In this document: one piece after another, positions 26,220 to 35,775 of the stretch
How positions within the stretch are numbered: position 1 is the first letter of the stretch
How the letters are laid out: each line of letters begins with the position of its first letter
Assembly: GCF_002939475.1 (NCBI RefSeq)
Contig: NZ_PKFQ01000002.1
Location: 62,001-126,000, forward strand
DNA length: 64,000 bases
Direction of reading: 5' to 3'
Source of the DNA: Streptomyces cinnamoneus
Lineage (GTDB): Bacteria; Actinomycetota; Actinomycetes; Streptomycetales; Streptomycetaceae
Translations under genes and position numbers: made by a program
The notes under the pieces: model-generated
Databases searched by the model: none
What the model was told of the DNA's origin: nothing
What the model saw: the letters and a program-made list of their open reading frames with translations, nothing else

Positions 26220-29200
26220 TCAGCCGCAGCCGGGGCCGTACGGCACGTCGGGCAGCAGCCGGTGCCAGACGGCCCGGTCGGTGTGGCCCACCGCCTTGCA
26301 CGTGCCGGCCAGTACTCGGGGGACCGAGAGGTTCCACCAGCGCACGGTGCCGTCCTCGGCGACGGAGACCACCGGCCCCTCGTCGGCGAGGAACGCCGCC
26401 GCCCGGACACGGCCGGTGTGCCCGGTGAGGGTGAACAGCAGCCGGCCGTCGCGGGGATCCCAGATGCGGACGGTGTCGTCCCGGCCGGTGGTCGCCAGCC
26501 GCGTCCCGCTCGGGTTGAAGACGGCCGAGGTCACGGGGCCGGTGTGGCCGGCCAGCGTCCGCAGCCTCCGCCCGTCGCGCGGGTCCCAGAGCTTGACCGT
26601 GTAGTCACGGCTGGCCGTCGCCAGGATCCCGCTCGGGCTCTTGGCGAGGCCGAGCACCGTGTCGGCGTGGTCGGCCAGCTCGTGCAGCTGACGGCCGTCC
26701 GAGACCCGCCAGATCCGGGCGGTGTTGTCCAGACTGCCCGTGGCCAGCGTGCCGCCGTCGAGGAAGAGCACCCGGTAGACGGCGTCCCCGTGCCCGGTGA
26801 ACCGTCGTCCCGGCAGCGGGGCCTCCCCGGTGGCCCGCCAGAGCCTCGCGGTGTGGTCCTCGCTGGCGGTGGCCAGCGTCCGGGCGTCGCCGGGCCGGAA
26901 GGAGAGCGAGGTCAGCGGCCGGGAGTGGGCCCGCCACCGGTACAGCGGCCGGTCGGGCGCGGCGGTGCGCCACACGGTGGCCGTCCCGTGCTCGTCCCCG
27001 GCCGCGAACAGCGAACCGTCGTGGCTGAACGCCACCGCGCGCACCGGCACGCTCCCGGCCCGCACGGTCCGGGCCGTACGCTCCCGGGTCCGCCACAGCC
27101 GCAGCGTGCCGTCGCTCCCGGCGACCGCGAGCAGCGAACGGTCGGGGCTGAGGGCCGCGTCGAGCCAGGCCGCCCCGGGCAGCGGGGCCCGTACGGACCC
27201 CTGCGGGTTCCACAGCCGCAGCGTGCCGTCCTCGCCCGAGGTCGCCAGCGTCCTGCCGTCGGGGGAGAACGCGATGCCGTGCACCGGGCCCAGGTGACTG
27301 GACAGCACCGCGATCCGGCGCCGTTCGGCGACGTCCCAGACGCGGGCGGTGTCGTCCTGGCTGGCGGCGGCCAGGCGCTTGCCGTCGGGCGAGAAGGCCA
27401 CGGCGAAGACGGAGTCCTGGGCGCCCTCGAGCGCCGCCTCCCGCTTGCCGCTGAGCGTGTCCCACAGCCCGACGTCGTCGTGCCACTCACCGGTGGCCAG
27501 GCGCCGCCCGTCCGGGGAGAAGGCCAGGGAGCGGATCTGCCCGTGCTCCTTCGAGCCGACGACCCGCGCCCGCCCCGCGGCCACGTCCAGCAGCCACACC
27601 CGCCCGTCCAGCCCGGCGGCGGCCACCCGGCCGCCGTCGCCCGTGACGGCGGCCGCGTACAGCGGCCCCAGGCCCGCGTCGTGGACCTCGGCCTCGGCGG
27701 CCGGGCGGCCGGGGTGCGCGATCCTGACCCTGCCGTCCTCTCCCGCCGAGACCACCGACTCCCCCCGGCCGGACAGCGCGACGGCGCGCACGGGACCCGT
27801 GTGCCGGCCCGCGGGGGCCCGCCGGCCGGTCGCGCTGTTCCACACCGTCACCTCGCCCTCGTCCGTCCCCCACGCGACCAGCGGCCCGCCGGAGGCGGCC
27901 GCCAGCGCCCGTACCGGCGCGCGGTGGCCCGCCAGCACCGACGAGCCCCGGCTCCCGGCCACGTCCCACACCCGGACGGTCCCGTCGGCGCCGGCCGACA
28001 GCAGGTGCCCGCCCCGCGGCTGCCAGGCGACGGCGAAGGCCGGGCCCCGGTGGCCCGCCAGCCGGCCGGCGTAGGACTGCGCCTGGGAACTGAGGACCGC
28101 GCTGGCCGCCGCGGGCGTGTGGGCCTGCCGCCAGGCGGCGGTCGCCAGCAGTATCGACACCTCCGGCCGGGAGGTGCTCAAGGACGTCGCCCGGAAGGCG
28201 AGTTCGTCCGACCGGGCCGCACCGCGCTGCGCCACGGCCTGCCGCCCCTGGTGCACCGCCACGACGGCACCGGTCAGGGCCAGCACCAGGAGCACGGCCA
28301 GGGCGGCCAGCATCCGGTGCAGCACACGCGTGCGACGCCGCTCGGTGTCCAGCTCCGCTGCGGCCTGCGCCGTCGCGGCCTCCAGGAAGGCCCGCTCCAC
28401 GCCCGTCACCGCCAGCACCGGGTGACCGGCCAGTTCCCGGGCCGTCGCCAGTCTGTTGCCGCGCAGCAGCAGTGCCGGGTCACGGCCCTCCGCGTCCCAC
28501 TGCCGGGCGGCGGCGGCCAGCTGCTGCCGGCCGCGCAGCAGCGCGGCATGGGTCTCGATCCAGCCGTGCAGGCGCGGCCACGCCCGGAGCACCGCCTCGT
28601 GGGCGAGGGTCACCCGGTCGGCGTCGACGGTCAGCAGGCGGGCCCGGGTGAACTCCTCCACCACCTCCGCCGTCGCCTGCGACCGCGGCCCGGCCTGCCG
28701 CAGCAGCAGCTCGCACGGCACCCTCAGCCGCGTGGCCCGGCCGTCCTCGTCGAGGCGGACCAGCTGGAGGAGGGCGGACCGCGCCGCGTCCTGGTGCGCG
28801 GGGGACAGCCGCGCGTACGCGCGCTCCGCCGTGGCCGCCACCGCGCCGGCGATGCCGCCCGCCTGCTGGTAGCCCTCCACGGTCAGCGTCCGCTTGCGGC
28901 GCCGCTGCCAGGTCGCGAGCAGGGCGTGGGACAGCAGCGGCAGCGCGCCCGGTTCGTACGCGGCGCGGTGCCCCTGGCCCCGGTCGCCGGCCCCGAGGTC
29001 GCGCAGCATCAGCTCCACCAGCCCCGGCTCCAGGTCCAGCCCCACGGCGAGGGCGGGCCGCACCACCGCCTCGCGGATCTCGTCCGGCCGCATGGGCTCC
29101 AGCGGCAGCTGGCCGTCCCGCATCGCGGCCGCCAGCTCCGGGAAGGCCAGGCACCGGCCGTAGAAGTCGGCCCGCATGCCCAGCACCACCAGCGCCGCGG

Positions 29201-30032
29201 ACCCGTCCCGGCCGTCCGCGAAGGCCGGGCCCGTCGCCAGGGCGTGCACGGCGCGGATGAACTCGCCCTGCTCACGGGCGTCCGGGCACAGGGTGAAGAC
29301 CTCCTCGAACTGGTCGACGACGAGCACCAGCCGCACCGGCTCTCGGCAGCCGTCCGTGCCGCCCAGCGCCTCGTGGACCGCCGTGGCGAGGGCGCCCGGC
29401 GAACGGGCCAGGGCCTGCCGCAGCTCCCCGGCCGTCAGCCCGGTGACCCGGGCCAGCCGGTCCATGAGCTCCTCCAGCGGCCGTTCCCCGGGCCGCGTGC
29501 TGACCACCGGCCAGCGGTTCGCCCCCGCGACCGGCAGGACGCCGCGGCGCAGCTCGGGCACCAGCCCGGCCTGCAACAGCGAGGACTTGCCCGTCCCCGA
29601 GGCCGCCACCACGGCGACCGGGCCCGCCCCGTCGAGCCGCTCGGTGAGGCGGTGCACGAGCGCCGCCGTCGCCCGGTCGCGCCCGAAGAACCAGCTCGCC
29701 TCCGCGGTGCCGAAGGCCGCCAGTCCCCGGTAGGGGCACACCTCCAGGGGACGGCCGCGGGCCCCGCGCCGCTCCTCCGTCGCCCCCGCCACCAGGGGGG
29801 ACAGCTCGCCCTCCGCCTCCAGGGCCCCCTCGCACCGCCGGGCGACCTCCGGTGTCATCGGCTTCTCACCGGTCTCGACCCGGCTCAGGTAGCCCTTGTT
29901 GTAGTGGACCAGGTGGGACAGCCCGGCCAGGGACATCCCCCGCGCCTGGCGCAGCCGGCGCAGCTGCTCTCCCGGCGCGACCGTACGGGCGGCGGTCGCG
30001 CCGTGCTCTCCTTCTTCTCCGCCTCGGTGCAT
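26220..30032 (-). CDS. XRE-type HTH, nSTAND ATPase, membrane span and 14 WD40 repeats
   Basis: A 1270-residue signalling protein. Residues about 20-80 form an XRE helix-turn-helix (LRRLRQARGMSLAGLSHLV). An nSTAND1 NTPase follows: FFGRDRATAALVHRL, P-loop ASGTGKSS with Lys149, and Walker B LVLVVDQFEE. A single membrane span lies at about 574-596. The C-terminus has 14 WD40 repeats by my count, enough for two seven-bladed propellers. The design suggests a sensor that binds a ligand with the propellers and switches by ATP. Having a DNA-binding-type domain on a predicted membrane protein is odd. ATG at 30030-30032 is chosen. Some STAND proteins act in phage defence, but nothing nearby proves that here. 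Confidence 0.88.
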   Translation of the reverse strand: MHRGGEEGEHGATAARTVAPGEQLRRLRQARGMSLAGLSHLVHYNKGYLSRVETGEKPMTPEVARRCEGALEAEGELSPLVAGATEERRGARGRPLEVCPYRGLAAFGTAEASWFFGRDRATAALVHRLTERLDGAGPVAVVAASGTGKSSLLQAGLVPELRRGVLPVAGANRWPVVSTRPGERPLEELMDRLARVTGLTAGELRQALARSPGALATAVHEALGGTDGCREPVRLVLVVDQFEEVFTLCPDAREQGEFIRAVHALATGPAFADGRDGSAALVVLGMRADFYGRCLAFPELAAAMRDGQLPLEPMRPDEIREAVVRPALAVGLDLEPGLVELMLRDLGAGDRGQGHRAAYEPGALPLLSHALLATWQRRRKRTLTVEGYQQAGGIAGAVAATAERAYARLSPAHQDAARSALLQLVRLDEDGRATRLRVPCELLLRQAGPRSQATAEVVEEFTRARLLTVDADRVTLAHEAVLRAWPRLHGWIETHAALLRGRQQLAAAARQWDAEGRDPALLLRGNRLATARELAGHPVLAVTGVERAFLEAATAQAAAELDTERRRTRVLHRMLAALAVLLVLALTGAVVAVHQGRQAVAQRGAARSDELAFRATSLSTSRPEVSILLATAAWRQAHTPAAASAVLSSQAQSYAGRLAGHRGPAFAVAWQPRGGHLLSAGADGTVRVWDVAGSRGSSVLAGHRAPVRALAAASGGPLVAWGTDEGEVTVWNSATGRRAPAGRHTGPVRAVALSGRGESVVSAGEDGRVRIAHPGRPAAEAEVHDAGLGPLYAAAVTGDGGRVAAAGLDGRVWLLDVAAGRARVVGSKEHGQIRSLAFSPDGRRLATGEWHDDVGLWDTLSGKREAALEGAQDSVFAVAFSPDGKRLAAASQDDTARVWDVAERRRIAVLSSHLGPVHGIAFSPDGRTLATSGEDGTLRLWNPQGSVRAPLPGAAWLDAALSPDRSLLAVAGSDGTLRLWRTRERTARTVRAGSVPVRAVAFSHDGSLFAAGDEHGTATVWRTAAPDRPLYRWRAHSRPLTSLSFRPGDARTLATASEDHTARLWRATGEAPLPGRRFTGHGDAVYRVLFLDGGTLATGSLDNTARIWRVSDGRQLHELADHADTVLGLAKSPSGILATASRDYTVKLWDPRDGRRLRTLAGHTGPVTSAVFNPSGTRLATTGRDDTVRIWDPRDGRLLFTLTGHTGRVRAAAFLADEGPVVSVAEDGTVRWWNLSVPRVLAGTCKAVGHTDRAVWHRLLPDVPYGPGCG

Positions 30033-30301
30033 CAAAGGCCGTCCTTGCTGTGCGAGCTCTGCCAATAGGCCGGTTGTCACAGGTTGTCCCTGCTTGACCC
30101 GTTCAGCGGGCACGGCTCGTGCGGACGGCCGCGAAACCGGTCCTTCGAGTGACCGGATCCTTGTGGGTGACGCAGGACGTCCTGGCCGGTTCCGCCACCG
30201 GCCCGCGTCACCGGAGCGGACGGCGCCGCCTTGCCCCGCCGCCCGGCGGCGTGTGTGCTGGCCGTGCCGCTTCCGCACGGACGCATGCTGAAGGAGACGC
30301 G
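30033..30301. promoter_or_regulatory. Divergent promoter region with a 10-bp-spaced direct repeat
   Basis: This 269-base gap separates the nSTAND/WD40 gene (minus) from the mycothiol-isomerase-like gene (plus). GGTTGTC occurs twice (30072-30078 and 30082-30088), exactly one helical turn apart, about 40 bases before the nSTAND start. This is a possible binding site for a regulator, perhaps that protein's own HTH. Confidence 0.4.
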
Positions 30302-30904
30302 ATGACGGTGGACTTCGACCTCGGGCCCGCCGCGCAGCGGATGGCGGGTCTGCTAAGGGCGGTCGACGACGAGTGGCTGACGGCGCCGACGCCCTGCGAG
30401 CGCTACACCCTGGGCGACCTGATCGAGCACGTGGGCGGCCTGGCCGGCGCGTTCACCGCGGCGGCCACCAAGACCGCCCCGGAGCCGGCGGGCTCCCCGC
30501 CCCCCTCCGGCGACGCCGCCCGGCTGGAGACGGACTGGCGCACCCGGATCCCCGAGCGGCTCACCGCCCTCGCCGACGCCTGGCGCGACCCCGCCGCCTG
30601 GGAGGGCGTGACCCGCGCCGGGGGAGTGGACCTGCCGGCGGGCGTGGCGGCCCGAGTGGCACTGGACGAACTGGTCGTCCACGGCTGGGACGTCGCCCGC
30701 GCCACCGGCCAGCCGTTCGACTGCGACGAGGCGGAGCTGGCCGCCTGCCTGGAGTTCGTGTCGGGCTTCCCCCGGCCCGACCCGGAGGAGCGGCCCGCCG
30801 ACGGCGGCCTCTTCGGCCCGCCCGTCGACGTCCCGGCCGACGCCCCGCCGCTCGACCGGATGCTCGGGCTGACCGGACGCGACCCCGGCTGGACGCCCGC
30901 CTGA
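30302..30904 (+). CDS. TIGR03086-type, maleylpyruvate-isomerase-like metal-binding protein
   Basis: A 200-residue DinB/MDMPI-fold protein. Metal-ligand histidines are in LIEHVGG near residue 42 and VHGWDVARATGQP near residue 140, as in mycothiol-dependent isomerases. TPCERYTLGDL matches the family opening. A mycothiol-dependent or detoxification role is likely but the substrate is unknown. AAGGAGACGCG precedes the ATG. Confidence 0.85.
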   Translation: MTVDFDLGPAAQRMAGLLRAVDDEWLTAPTPCERYTLGDLIEHVGGLAGAFTAAATKTAPEPAGSPPPSGDAARLETDWRTRIPERLTALADAWRDPAAWEGVTRAGGVDLPAGVAARVALDELVVHGWDVARATGQPFDCDEAELAACLEFVSGFPRPDPEERPADGGLFGPPVDVPADAPPLDRMLGLTGRDPGWTPA

Positions 30905-30952
30905 CGCCGCGCCGGAGACCGCGCGGCTCCGGGCCGCCCCGGCGAAGGCCTC

Positions 30953-31027
30953 ACCTGGAACGCCCCGGTTCGGAACGCCCCGCCCCGGAGAACGCCTCGC
31001 CTGGAACACGCCGGCCTGGAACGCGCC
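30953..31027. repeat. Five imperfect tandem repeats (GGAACGCC core)
   Basis: CTGGAACGCCCC, CGGAACGCCCC, GGAGAACGCCTCG, CTGGAACACGCC and CTGGAACGCGCC follow each other about every 15 bases, between the convergent isomerase-like and VOC genes. They form no stable hairpin and look like a slippage-generated repeat. Confidence 0.55.
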
Positions 31028-31067
31028 CGCACCGGCCCCGTCCGCCGCCCCCGCCCTGACCGCCGTG

Positions 31068-31865
31068 TCAGCTCTGGCCGGCGGGCGCGAGCACCACGAA
31101 GTCGGCGCCGAAGGGGTCGAGGCAGACGGCCAGCCGCCCGACGCCCTCCGCGTCCTCCGGGCCCATCTGCACACTGCCGCCGTTGCCGGTGACCGCGGCC
31201 ACCGTGGTGTCGCAGTCCACGACGGCGAACACCGGGTGCCAGTACGGCCGGCCGCCGTTCAGCGTCAGGGCCTCGGAGCCGACCTGCATCACACCGCCCT
31301 GCATCCGCTCCTGGCCCTTGCCGGCCGGAGTGACGAGGGAGTACGTGCCGCCGTCGCCCGGCAGCGGGATGTCGGAGGTCTCCCAGCCGAACAGGCTGCC
31401 GTAGAACTTCTTCGCGGCCGCCGCGTCCGTGGTGTACAGCTCGGTCCAGGCCAGCGCCCCCGGGGCGTCGGTCTGCTCCAGTCCCCTGGACGTGCCGGGC
31501 TGCCAGATGGCGAACTGGCCGCCCTGCGGGTCGGTGAACTGGGCCATCCGGCCCGCGCCGTCGGCGTCGAGCGGCGCGACCCGCACCGCCCCGCCCAGGC
31601 GCTCCACCGTCCGCGCCGTGGCGTCGGCGTCGGGGGTGTTGAAGTAGATCATCCACGCGGAGCGGGCCCCGGTCTCGGTCAGCGGGCCGACCGCGCCCAC
31701 GATCCGGCCGTCGTTCTTGAAGATGCCGTAGCCGTTCGCCTCGGGACCGAGCGACTCGAACTCCCAGTCGAAGACCGCGTCGTAGAAGGCCGCGGCCGCG
31801 GTGACGTCCCGCGCGCCCAGATCGATCCAGCACGGGGAGCCGGCCAGGAAGTCGGTGGTGATCAT
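31068..31865 (-). CDS. Double-domain VOC (glyoxalase/dioxygenase-like) protein
   Basis: A 265-residue protein made of two vicinal-oxygen-chelate units: residues about 10-125 (WIDLGARDVTAAAAFYDAVFDWEF) and about 140-260 (WTELYTTDAAAAKKFYGSLFGWE). Both end in DPxGxxFxxxxP (DPQGGQFAIWQP, DPFGADFVVLAP). This is the Streptomyces hydroxylase-like VOC type; the substrate is unknown. ATG at 31863-31865 has GAAGGGGCGAAG upstream. Confidence 0.88.
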   Translation of the reverse strand: MITTDFLAGSPCWIDLGARDVTAAAAFYDAVFDWEFESLGPEANGYGIFKNDGRIVGAVGPLTETGARSAWMIYFNTPDADATARTVERLGGAVRVAPLDADGAGRMAQFTDPQGGQFAIWQPGTSRGLEQTDAPGALAWTELYTTDAAAAKKFYGSLFGWETSDIPLPGDGGTYSLVTPAGKGQERMQGGVMQVGSEALTLNGGRPYWHPVFAVVDCDTTVAAVTGNGGSVQMGPEDAEGVGRLAVCLDPFGADFVVLAPAGQS

Positions 31866-32099
31866 CTTCGCCCCTTCGAGGATTCCGCCGGAGTTCTCCG
31901 CCCAGACTGACACCTCCCACCCGCGCTCGCCCTTTCTACGGGATCTCCGTGGTTGAAACGCCGCGGCGCGGCAAGGCGAGCGGGAGACGCCGCGGGGCCG
32001 GCCCGGCCCGGGGCATTGGTCCGTGCGGCCGAGTACGACTGGCCGTGCCGCCGCCCGTCTGGTCACCTGAAAGCATCCCGGGCCCGGAGGAGGACGACG

Positions 32100-33248
32100 A
32101 TGGACATCGGCGCTCTGACCGATGAAACACTCAGCGACCTGCGTCGAAAGCGCGAATACCCGGCTGTGTCGCTCCAGATGCCCACGAATCGGCGCGCCCC
32201 GTACCGCCCCGAGGACCAGGTCAGGCTGCGCAACACCGTGGCCGAGGCCAAACGGCGGCTCGCCGAGGACCCCCGGGTCACACGGGCCGCCCGGATGGAC
32301 GTCGAGGCCCGGCTCGACGCGGCGGTGGCCGAGGTCGACCTCACCCACGGGTCCGACGGCCTGCTCGTCCTCGCCGCCCCCGGCGAGCACCAGGTCTGGT
32401 ACCTGCCCCGCATGGTGCCGCAGCGCGTGATGATCGACGACACCTTCCTCACCCGCAACCTCGTCGCCGCCCGCCTCGTGGAGGAGCCGTACTGGGCCCT
32501 CGTGCTGTCCGAGGGCGAGACACGGCTGTGGGACGGCACGGGGGAGAACCTCGTCGAGGCCACGGAGAACGGCTTCCCCGTCCGGCCCGCCCTCCCCGAC
32601 CACCAGGACGCGCTGCCCGGCCGGAACTTCGACAAGGTCGGCAACCACCCCCTGTCCTCACGCGAGGAGTCGCACGTCGAGCGCGAGCGCCAGTACATGC
32701 GCGCTGTCGCCGCCGCCCTGGCTCCCGTCATGGACCGCCGCCCCCGGCCGCTGTACGTCATCGGCCTGCGCGAGCAGATCGCGCTGTTCGAGAAGCTGTA
32801 CCCCAACAGCGCCGCGATCACCGCCCGGGTGGAGAACGGCGGCGCCGCGGGCAAGTCCGCCCACGAGATCCTCGGGATGCTCCACCCCGCCTTCGACCAG
32901 CGCCGCTCCTCGCGCCACGAGGAGGTGCTGCGCCGCCTCAGCGACGCGCGCGGCAGCCGGCGCTTCACCTCGGGCCTGGACGAGATCTGGCGGACGGTGC
33001 GCGAGGGCCGCGTGGCGCTCCTCGCGGTCGAGGACCACTACCAGGTCACCGCGCGGGTCGACGGCAACGGCGGTCACCCCCTGCGGGTGGAGGCGCCGAC
33101 GGAACCGCTGCTGGCGGACCCGGACGTCCACGAGGACGTGGTGGACGAGATCGTGGAGGCCGCCCTCGCGGGCGGCGCGGACATCGAGTTCCTCCCCGAC
33201 GACGCCCTCGCCGAGGCGGACCGCCTCGCGGCCGTCCTCCGGTACTGA
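32100..33248 (+). CDS. baeRF (eRF1-like) family protein
   Basis: A 382-residue soluble protein of the bacterial/archaeal eRF1-like group, probably baeRF3. It shows YPAVSLQMPTNRRAP, DGLLVLAAPGEHQVW, PLYVIGLREQIALFE and a C-terminal L7Ae-like region (GRVALLAVEDHYQVTARV, ending GADIEFLPDDALAEADRLAAVLRY). These families are predicted ribosome-associated or stress factors with no proven role. GAGGAGGACGACG precedes the ATG. Confidence 0.8.
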   Translation: MDIGALTDETLSDLRRKREYPAVSLQMPTNRRAPYRPEDQVRLRNTVAEAKRRLAEDPRVTRAARMDVEARLDAAVAEVDLTHGSDGLLVLAAPGEHQVWYLPRMVPQRVMIDDTFLTRNLVAARLVEEPYWALVLSEGETRLWDGTGENLVEATENGFPVRPALPDHQDALPGRNFDKVGNHPLSSREESHVERERQYMRAVAAALAPVMDRRPRPLYVIGLREQIALFEKLYPNSAAITARVENGGAAGKSAHEILGMLHPAFDQRRSSRHEEVLRRLSDARGSRRFTSGLDEIWRTVREGRVALLAVEDHYQVTARVDGNGGHPLRVEAPTEPLLADPDVHEDVVDEIVEAALAGGADIEFLPDDALAEADRLAAVLRY

Positions 33249-33322
33249 GGCCGGGCCGGCGTCGCCCCCGACGGCGCCGGCCTCCCTCGTGTCGGGTACC
33301 CCCGCAGATCGTTAAAGGGGAC

Positions 33323-33574
33323 ATGAACCATCATTTCGCCACCCGTATCGCCGCCGGTTCGGTCCTCCTGGCTGTGGGGGGCCTGGCCTGTGCCGCCGGC
33401 ACCGCGCAGGCCGACGACGCGCACGGGCGGGGCACCGCCCCGCTCACCTCCCGCGTCGCCGGCCTGACCTCCGCCGGCGGCCCGGTCGGCCGGGCCGCCT
33501 CCCTCCTCAAGGAAGAGATCCCCAAGGAGGCGTCCGGCCAGGTCTACCTGCGCTCGCCGCTCGCCGAGGGCTGA
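33323..33574 (+). CDS. Small secreted protein
   Basis: An 83-residue exported protein with a signal peptide (hydrophobic about 9-28, ending AQA). The mature part is Gly/Ala/Arg-rich, ending QVYLRSPLAEG. AAAGGGG precedes the ATG. Its last 31 bases overlap the 3' end of the P-loop gene on the other strand. Function unknown. Confidence 0.65.
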   Translation: MNHHFATRIAAGSVLLAVGGLACAAGTAQADDAHGRGTAPLTSRVAGLTSAGGPVGRAASLLKEEIPKEASGQVYLRSPLAEG

Positions 33575-34296
33575 GTGACGCCCGGCTCCGGGCCGGCGCG
33601 GCCGGTGCCGGAGCCGAACTCGACCGCCGCCACGTGTTCGCGCGAGGTGCGGTCGAGCAGCACCACCGAGGCGGCCTCCGCCACCGCGTCCGGCACCGGG
33701 AGCACGGCGCCCGGGAGCCGGTCGCCCGGTGCCCCCGCCGCGGCGGACAGCGTGCCCAGCAGCCGGCCCAGCCCCCTGCGGTGCTTGGCGAAGACGCGCC
33801 CCGGCGCCCGCCGGCCCCGGACGGCCTGCCCGGCGAGGGCCTCGGCCACCCCGACGTCCAGCAGCACCAGGTGCAGCTCGCGCCCCTGCCGCCCGGCCGT
33901 CCGGGCCAGCCAGCGGCGCATCCACGAACGGCTGCCGCAGTCGTGCACCAGCAGCGGAGCCCCGCCGCGCGCCTCGGTGCGCAGCCACCGGGCGTACGTC
34001 AGCCGTGCCCAGGGCCGGTAGACCGCGTACGGCAGGCGCTCGGGCATCACGGACTGGCATGCCTCGTGGACGACCCGCGGGTCGACCGTGGCCGCGCAGG
34101 CGGACCACCGCCGCATCAGCGTGCTCTTGCCGCTGCCGGGCAGCCCCGAGACGACCACCACGGCCCCCGGGGGATAGAGCAGCACGGCCGGCGGGTCGTG
34201 CCGCCCGCGCAGGTCCACCAGTCCGCGCGGACGCAACCGCGCCGACGGCTCCTCGGGCGGCACGTCCGCCGTGGCCGGTCTGCGTATGTCGTTCAC
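33544..34296 (-). CDS. P-loop kinase-like ATP-binding protein
   Basis: A 250-residue protein with a Walker A motif SGLPGSGKST near residue 50 and a kinase-like layout (zeta-toxin/AAA_33 type). HDCGSRSWMRRWLAR and VFAKHRRGL are possible lid Arg segments. It may phosphorylate a small molecule. GTG at 34294-34296 is chosen because AAAGGACGGTA precedes it; an upstream ATG at 34426-34428 would add a disordered 44 residues. The target is unknown. Confidence 0.7.
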   Translation of the reverse strand: MNDIRRPATADVPPEEPSARLRPRGLVDLRGRHDPPAVLLYPPGAVVVVSGLPGSGKSTLMRRWSACAATVDPRVVHEACQSVMPERLPYAVYRPWARLTYARWLRTEARGGAPLLVHDCGSRSWMRRWLARTAGRQGRELHLVLLDVGVAEALAGQAVRGRRAPGRVFAKHRRGLGRLLGTLSAAAGAPGDRLPGAVLPVPDAVAEAASVVLLDRTSREHVAAVEFGSGTGRAGPEPGVTQPSASGERR

Positions 34297-34472
34297 TACC
34301 GTCCTTTGTTCGATGGGACCGCCCCCCGCGCACGGGCCGGGGGACCTTCCCGCGGCCCCCGCCGGGGAGGAGGCGGCGGCAGCCTTGAAGACGTGAGGGC
34401 GCGGCGGTCGGTTCTGGCGCACCGCCATGGCGGCGCGGCGCCCCGGTGCGTCCCCGGGCCGGTGGGCGGGGG

Positions 34473-35480
34473 TCAGCCCGTCGCGGCGGGGGCGTTGAGG
34501 AGCGCGGAACCGGTCGGGGTGATGGTGTGCAGGGCCGTGTTGCGGTGCCGGGCGGTGGAGATGAGCCCGGCCGCGCGCAGGACCGTGGCGTGTTCGCTCG
34601 CGCTCGCGGGTGAGATGTCGACGAACGCGGCCAGTTCGCTGGTGCTCCGGCCCGGGTGCTCGGCGATCGACGACAGCACGGCGGCCCGGGTCCTGCCCAG
34701 GAGCGCGGCCAGCGGGTTCGGCGCGGGGGAGGAGGCCCGGGGGGCGGAGGCGAGGGCCAGCGGATCGGGGTCGTCGTGGTGGAGGGAGTAGGCCAGGTAC
34801 GGCTGGGGGACGGCCTTGGGGTCCACGAAGGGGATGGGCGCGAACAAGGAGGGGATGAGGAGCAGTCCGCGGCCCTCCAGATACAGGTCGCCGTGGAAGC
34901 CGGGCACGATGGTCACTTCCAGGACGGGGGGGTTCCAGCGGATGCGGCGTGAGTTCAGGCCGCTGAGCATGCCGTGCACCCCGCCGTCGCTCAGCTGCCT
35001 GATGCGCAGGGCCCTGTCCGCTGAGGCCAGGCTCTCGATGCGCGGCCAGTGCGGTGCCAGGATCCGTTCGTGCAGGTGGCCCAGCGCACCGTGGAGCTGG
35101 CGGAGTAGCCGCTGGTCCTCGCCGAGGTGCTGGGCCCAGCGGGGCAGCCGGACCTGGCGCTCCGAGAGCCGTGCCAGATCCTCGCGGATCCGGGTCCGGG
35201 GCGTCGAGCGCACCAGCTCAAGGTGGTCCTCGGGGCTGCCGCCCTGGGTCAGGGACAAGAACGCGGGAGAGCGGCCCGTGGCCGGGATCAACTCGAAGAC
35301 CATGCGCGCCGAGGGATCGAGGCCGGCCAGCGCCTGCCGGCGCCAGGCACCGAAACCGGGGGGCGGGTTCCGCAGTTGCAGCACCCGGACGGCGATGCTC
35401 AGCTCCAATAACGGCCGCGGTGCGTCTGCCACCCGGGTGCGCGCCAGGTCTTCGGTCGTGAAATGAATCCGGTAGACCAT
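34473..35480 (-). CDS. ArsR-like winged-helix transcriptional regulator
   Basis: A 335-residue regulator. The N-terminal ~240 residues form a Streptomyces-specific domain (DUF5937-like; MVYRIHFTTEDLARTRV at its start), and the C-terminal ~80 a winged helix (STSELAAFVDISPASASEHATVLRAAGLI). Leu24 is encoded by TTA (complement of 35409-35411), so it should depend on bldA. It diverges from the esterase at 35776, a likely target. Confidence 0.88.
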   Translation of the reverse strand: MVYRIHFTTEDLARTRVADAPRPLLELSIAVRVLQLRNPPPGFGAWRRQALAGLDPSARMVFELIPATGRSPAFLSLTQGGSPEDHLELVRSTPRTRIREDLARLSERQVRLPRWAQHLGEDQRLLRQLHGALGHLHERILAPHWPRIESLASADRALRIRQLSDGGVHGMLSGLNSRRIRWNPPVLEVTIVPGFHGDLYLEGRGLLLIPSLFAPIPFVDPKAVPQPYLAYSLHHDDPDPLALASAPRASSPAPNPLAALLGRTRAAVLSSIAEHPGRSTSELAAFVDISPASASEHATVLRAAGLISTARHRNTALHTITPTGSALLNAPAATG

Positions 35481-35775
35481 GCCCTCCCCCTGTCCCTCCC
35501 TCTGTCGGATTCAACGAGGTAAGGGCCCGATTATGACGATAGCCGGTTCTTCGGTCCACCCCGAATGATGTTGCCTCCCCGGCGCGTCGTGCCCCATTCC
35601 CGGGCCGTCCGACGAGGGAAAAGGCCTTTGTCCTTCTTGTGCTCGGGAGGGTGGACTGGCAAGCCCCCTGGGAATGCGGGACGGGGGAACTTTGGCAGGT
35701 ACATTCGCATCCGTAACTTTCGGAACAGCACGTTTATGCCGCTGGCGGCAGACCGGAACACGCGGAGCAGCGCAC
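35481..35775. promoter_or_regulatory. Divergent promoter region, ArsR-like gene and esterase
   Basis: A 295-base region with lower GC near both starts, for example AATTACGATAGCC-like and CATTCGCATCCGTAACTTTCGG stretches. No clear palindrome was identified. Confidence 0.4.

Noticed and set aside
26220..30032. Definite anti-phage system
   Set aside because: STAND/WD40 proteins also serve in signalling; no effector domain or defence neighbour is present, so it is kept as a possibility only.
26160..30068. 1302-aa open frame on the plus strand
   Set aside because: It is antisense to the WD40 gene, with low-complexity Arg/Pro/Gln content and no motif.
30953..31027. CRISPR-like array
   Set aside because: Repeats are about 15 bases, imperfect and without unique spacers; there are no cas genes.
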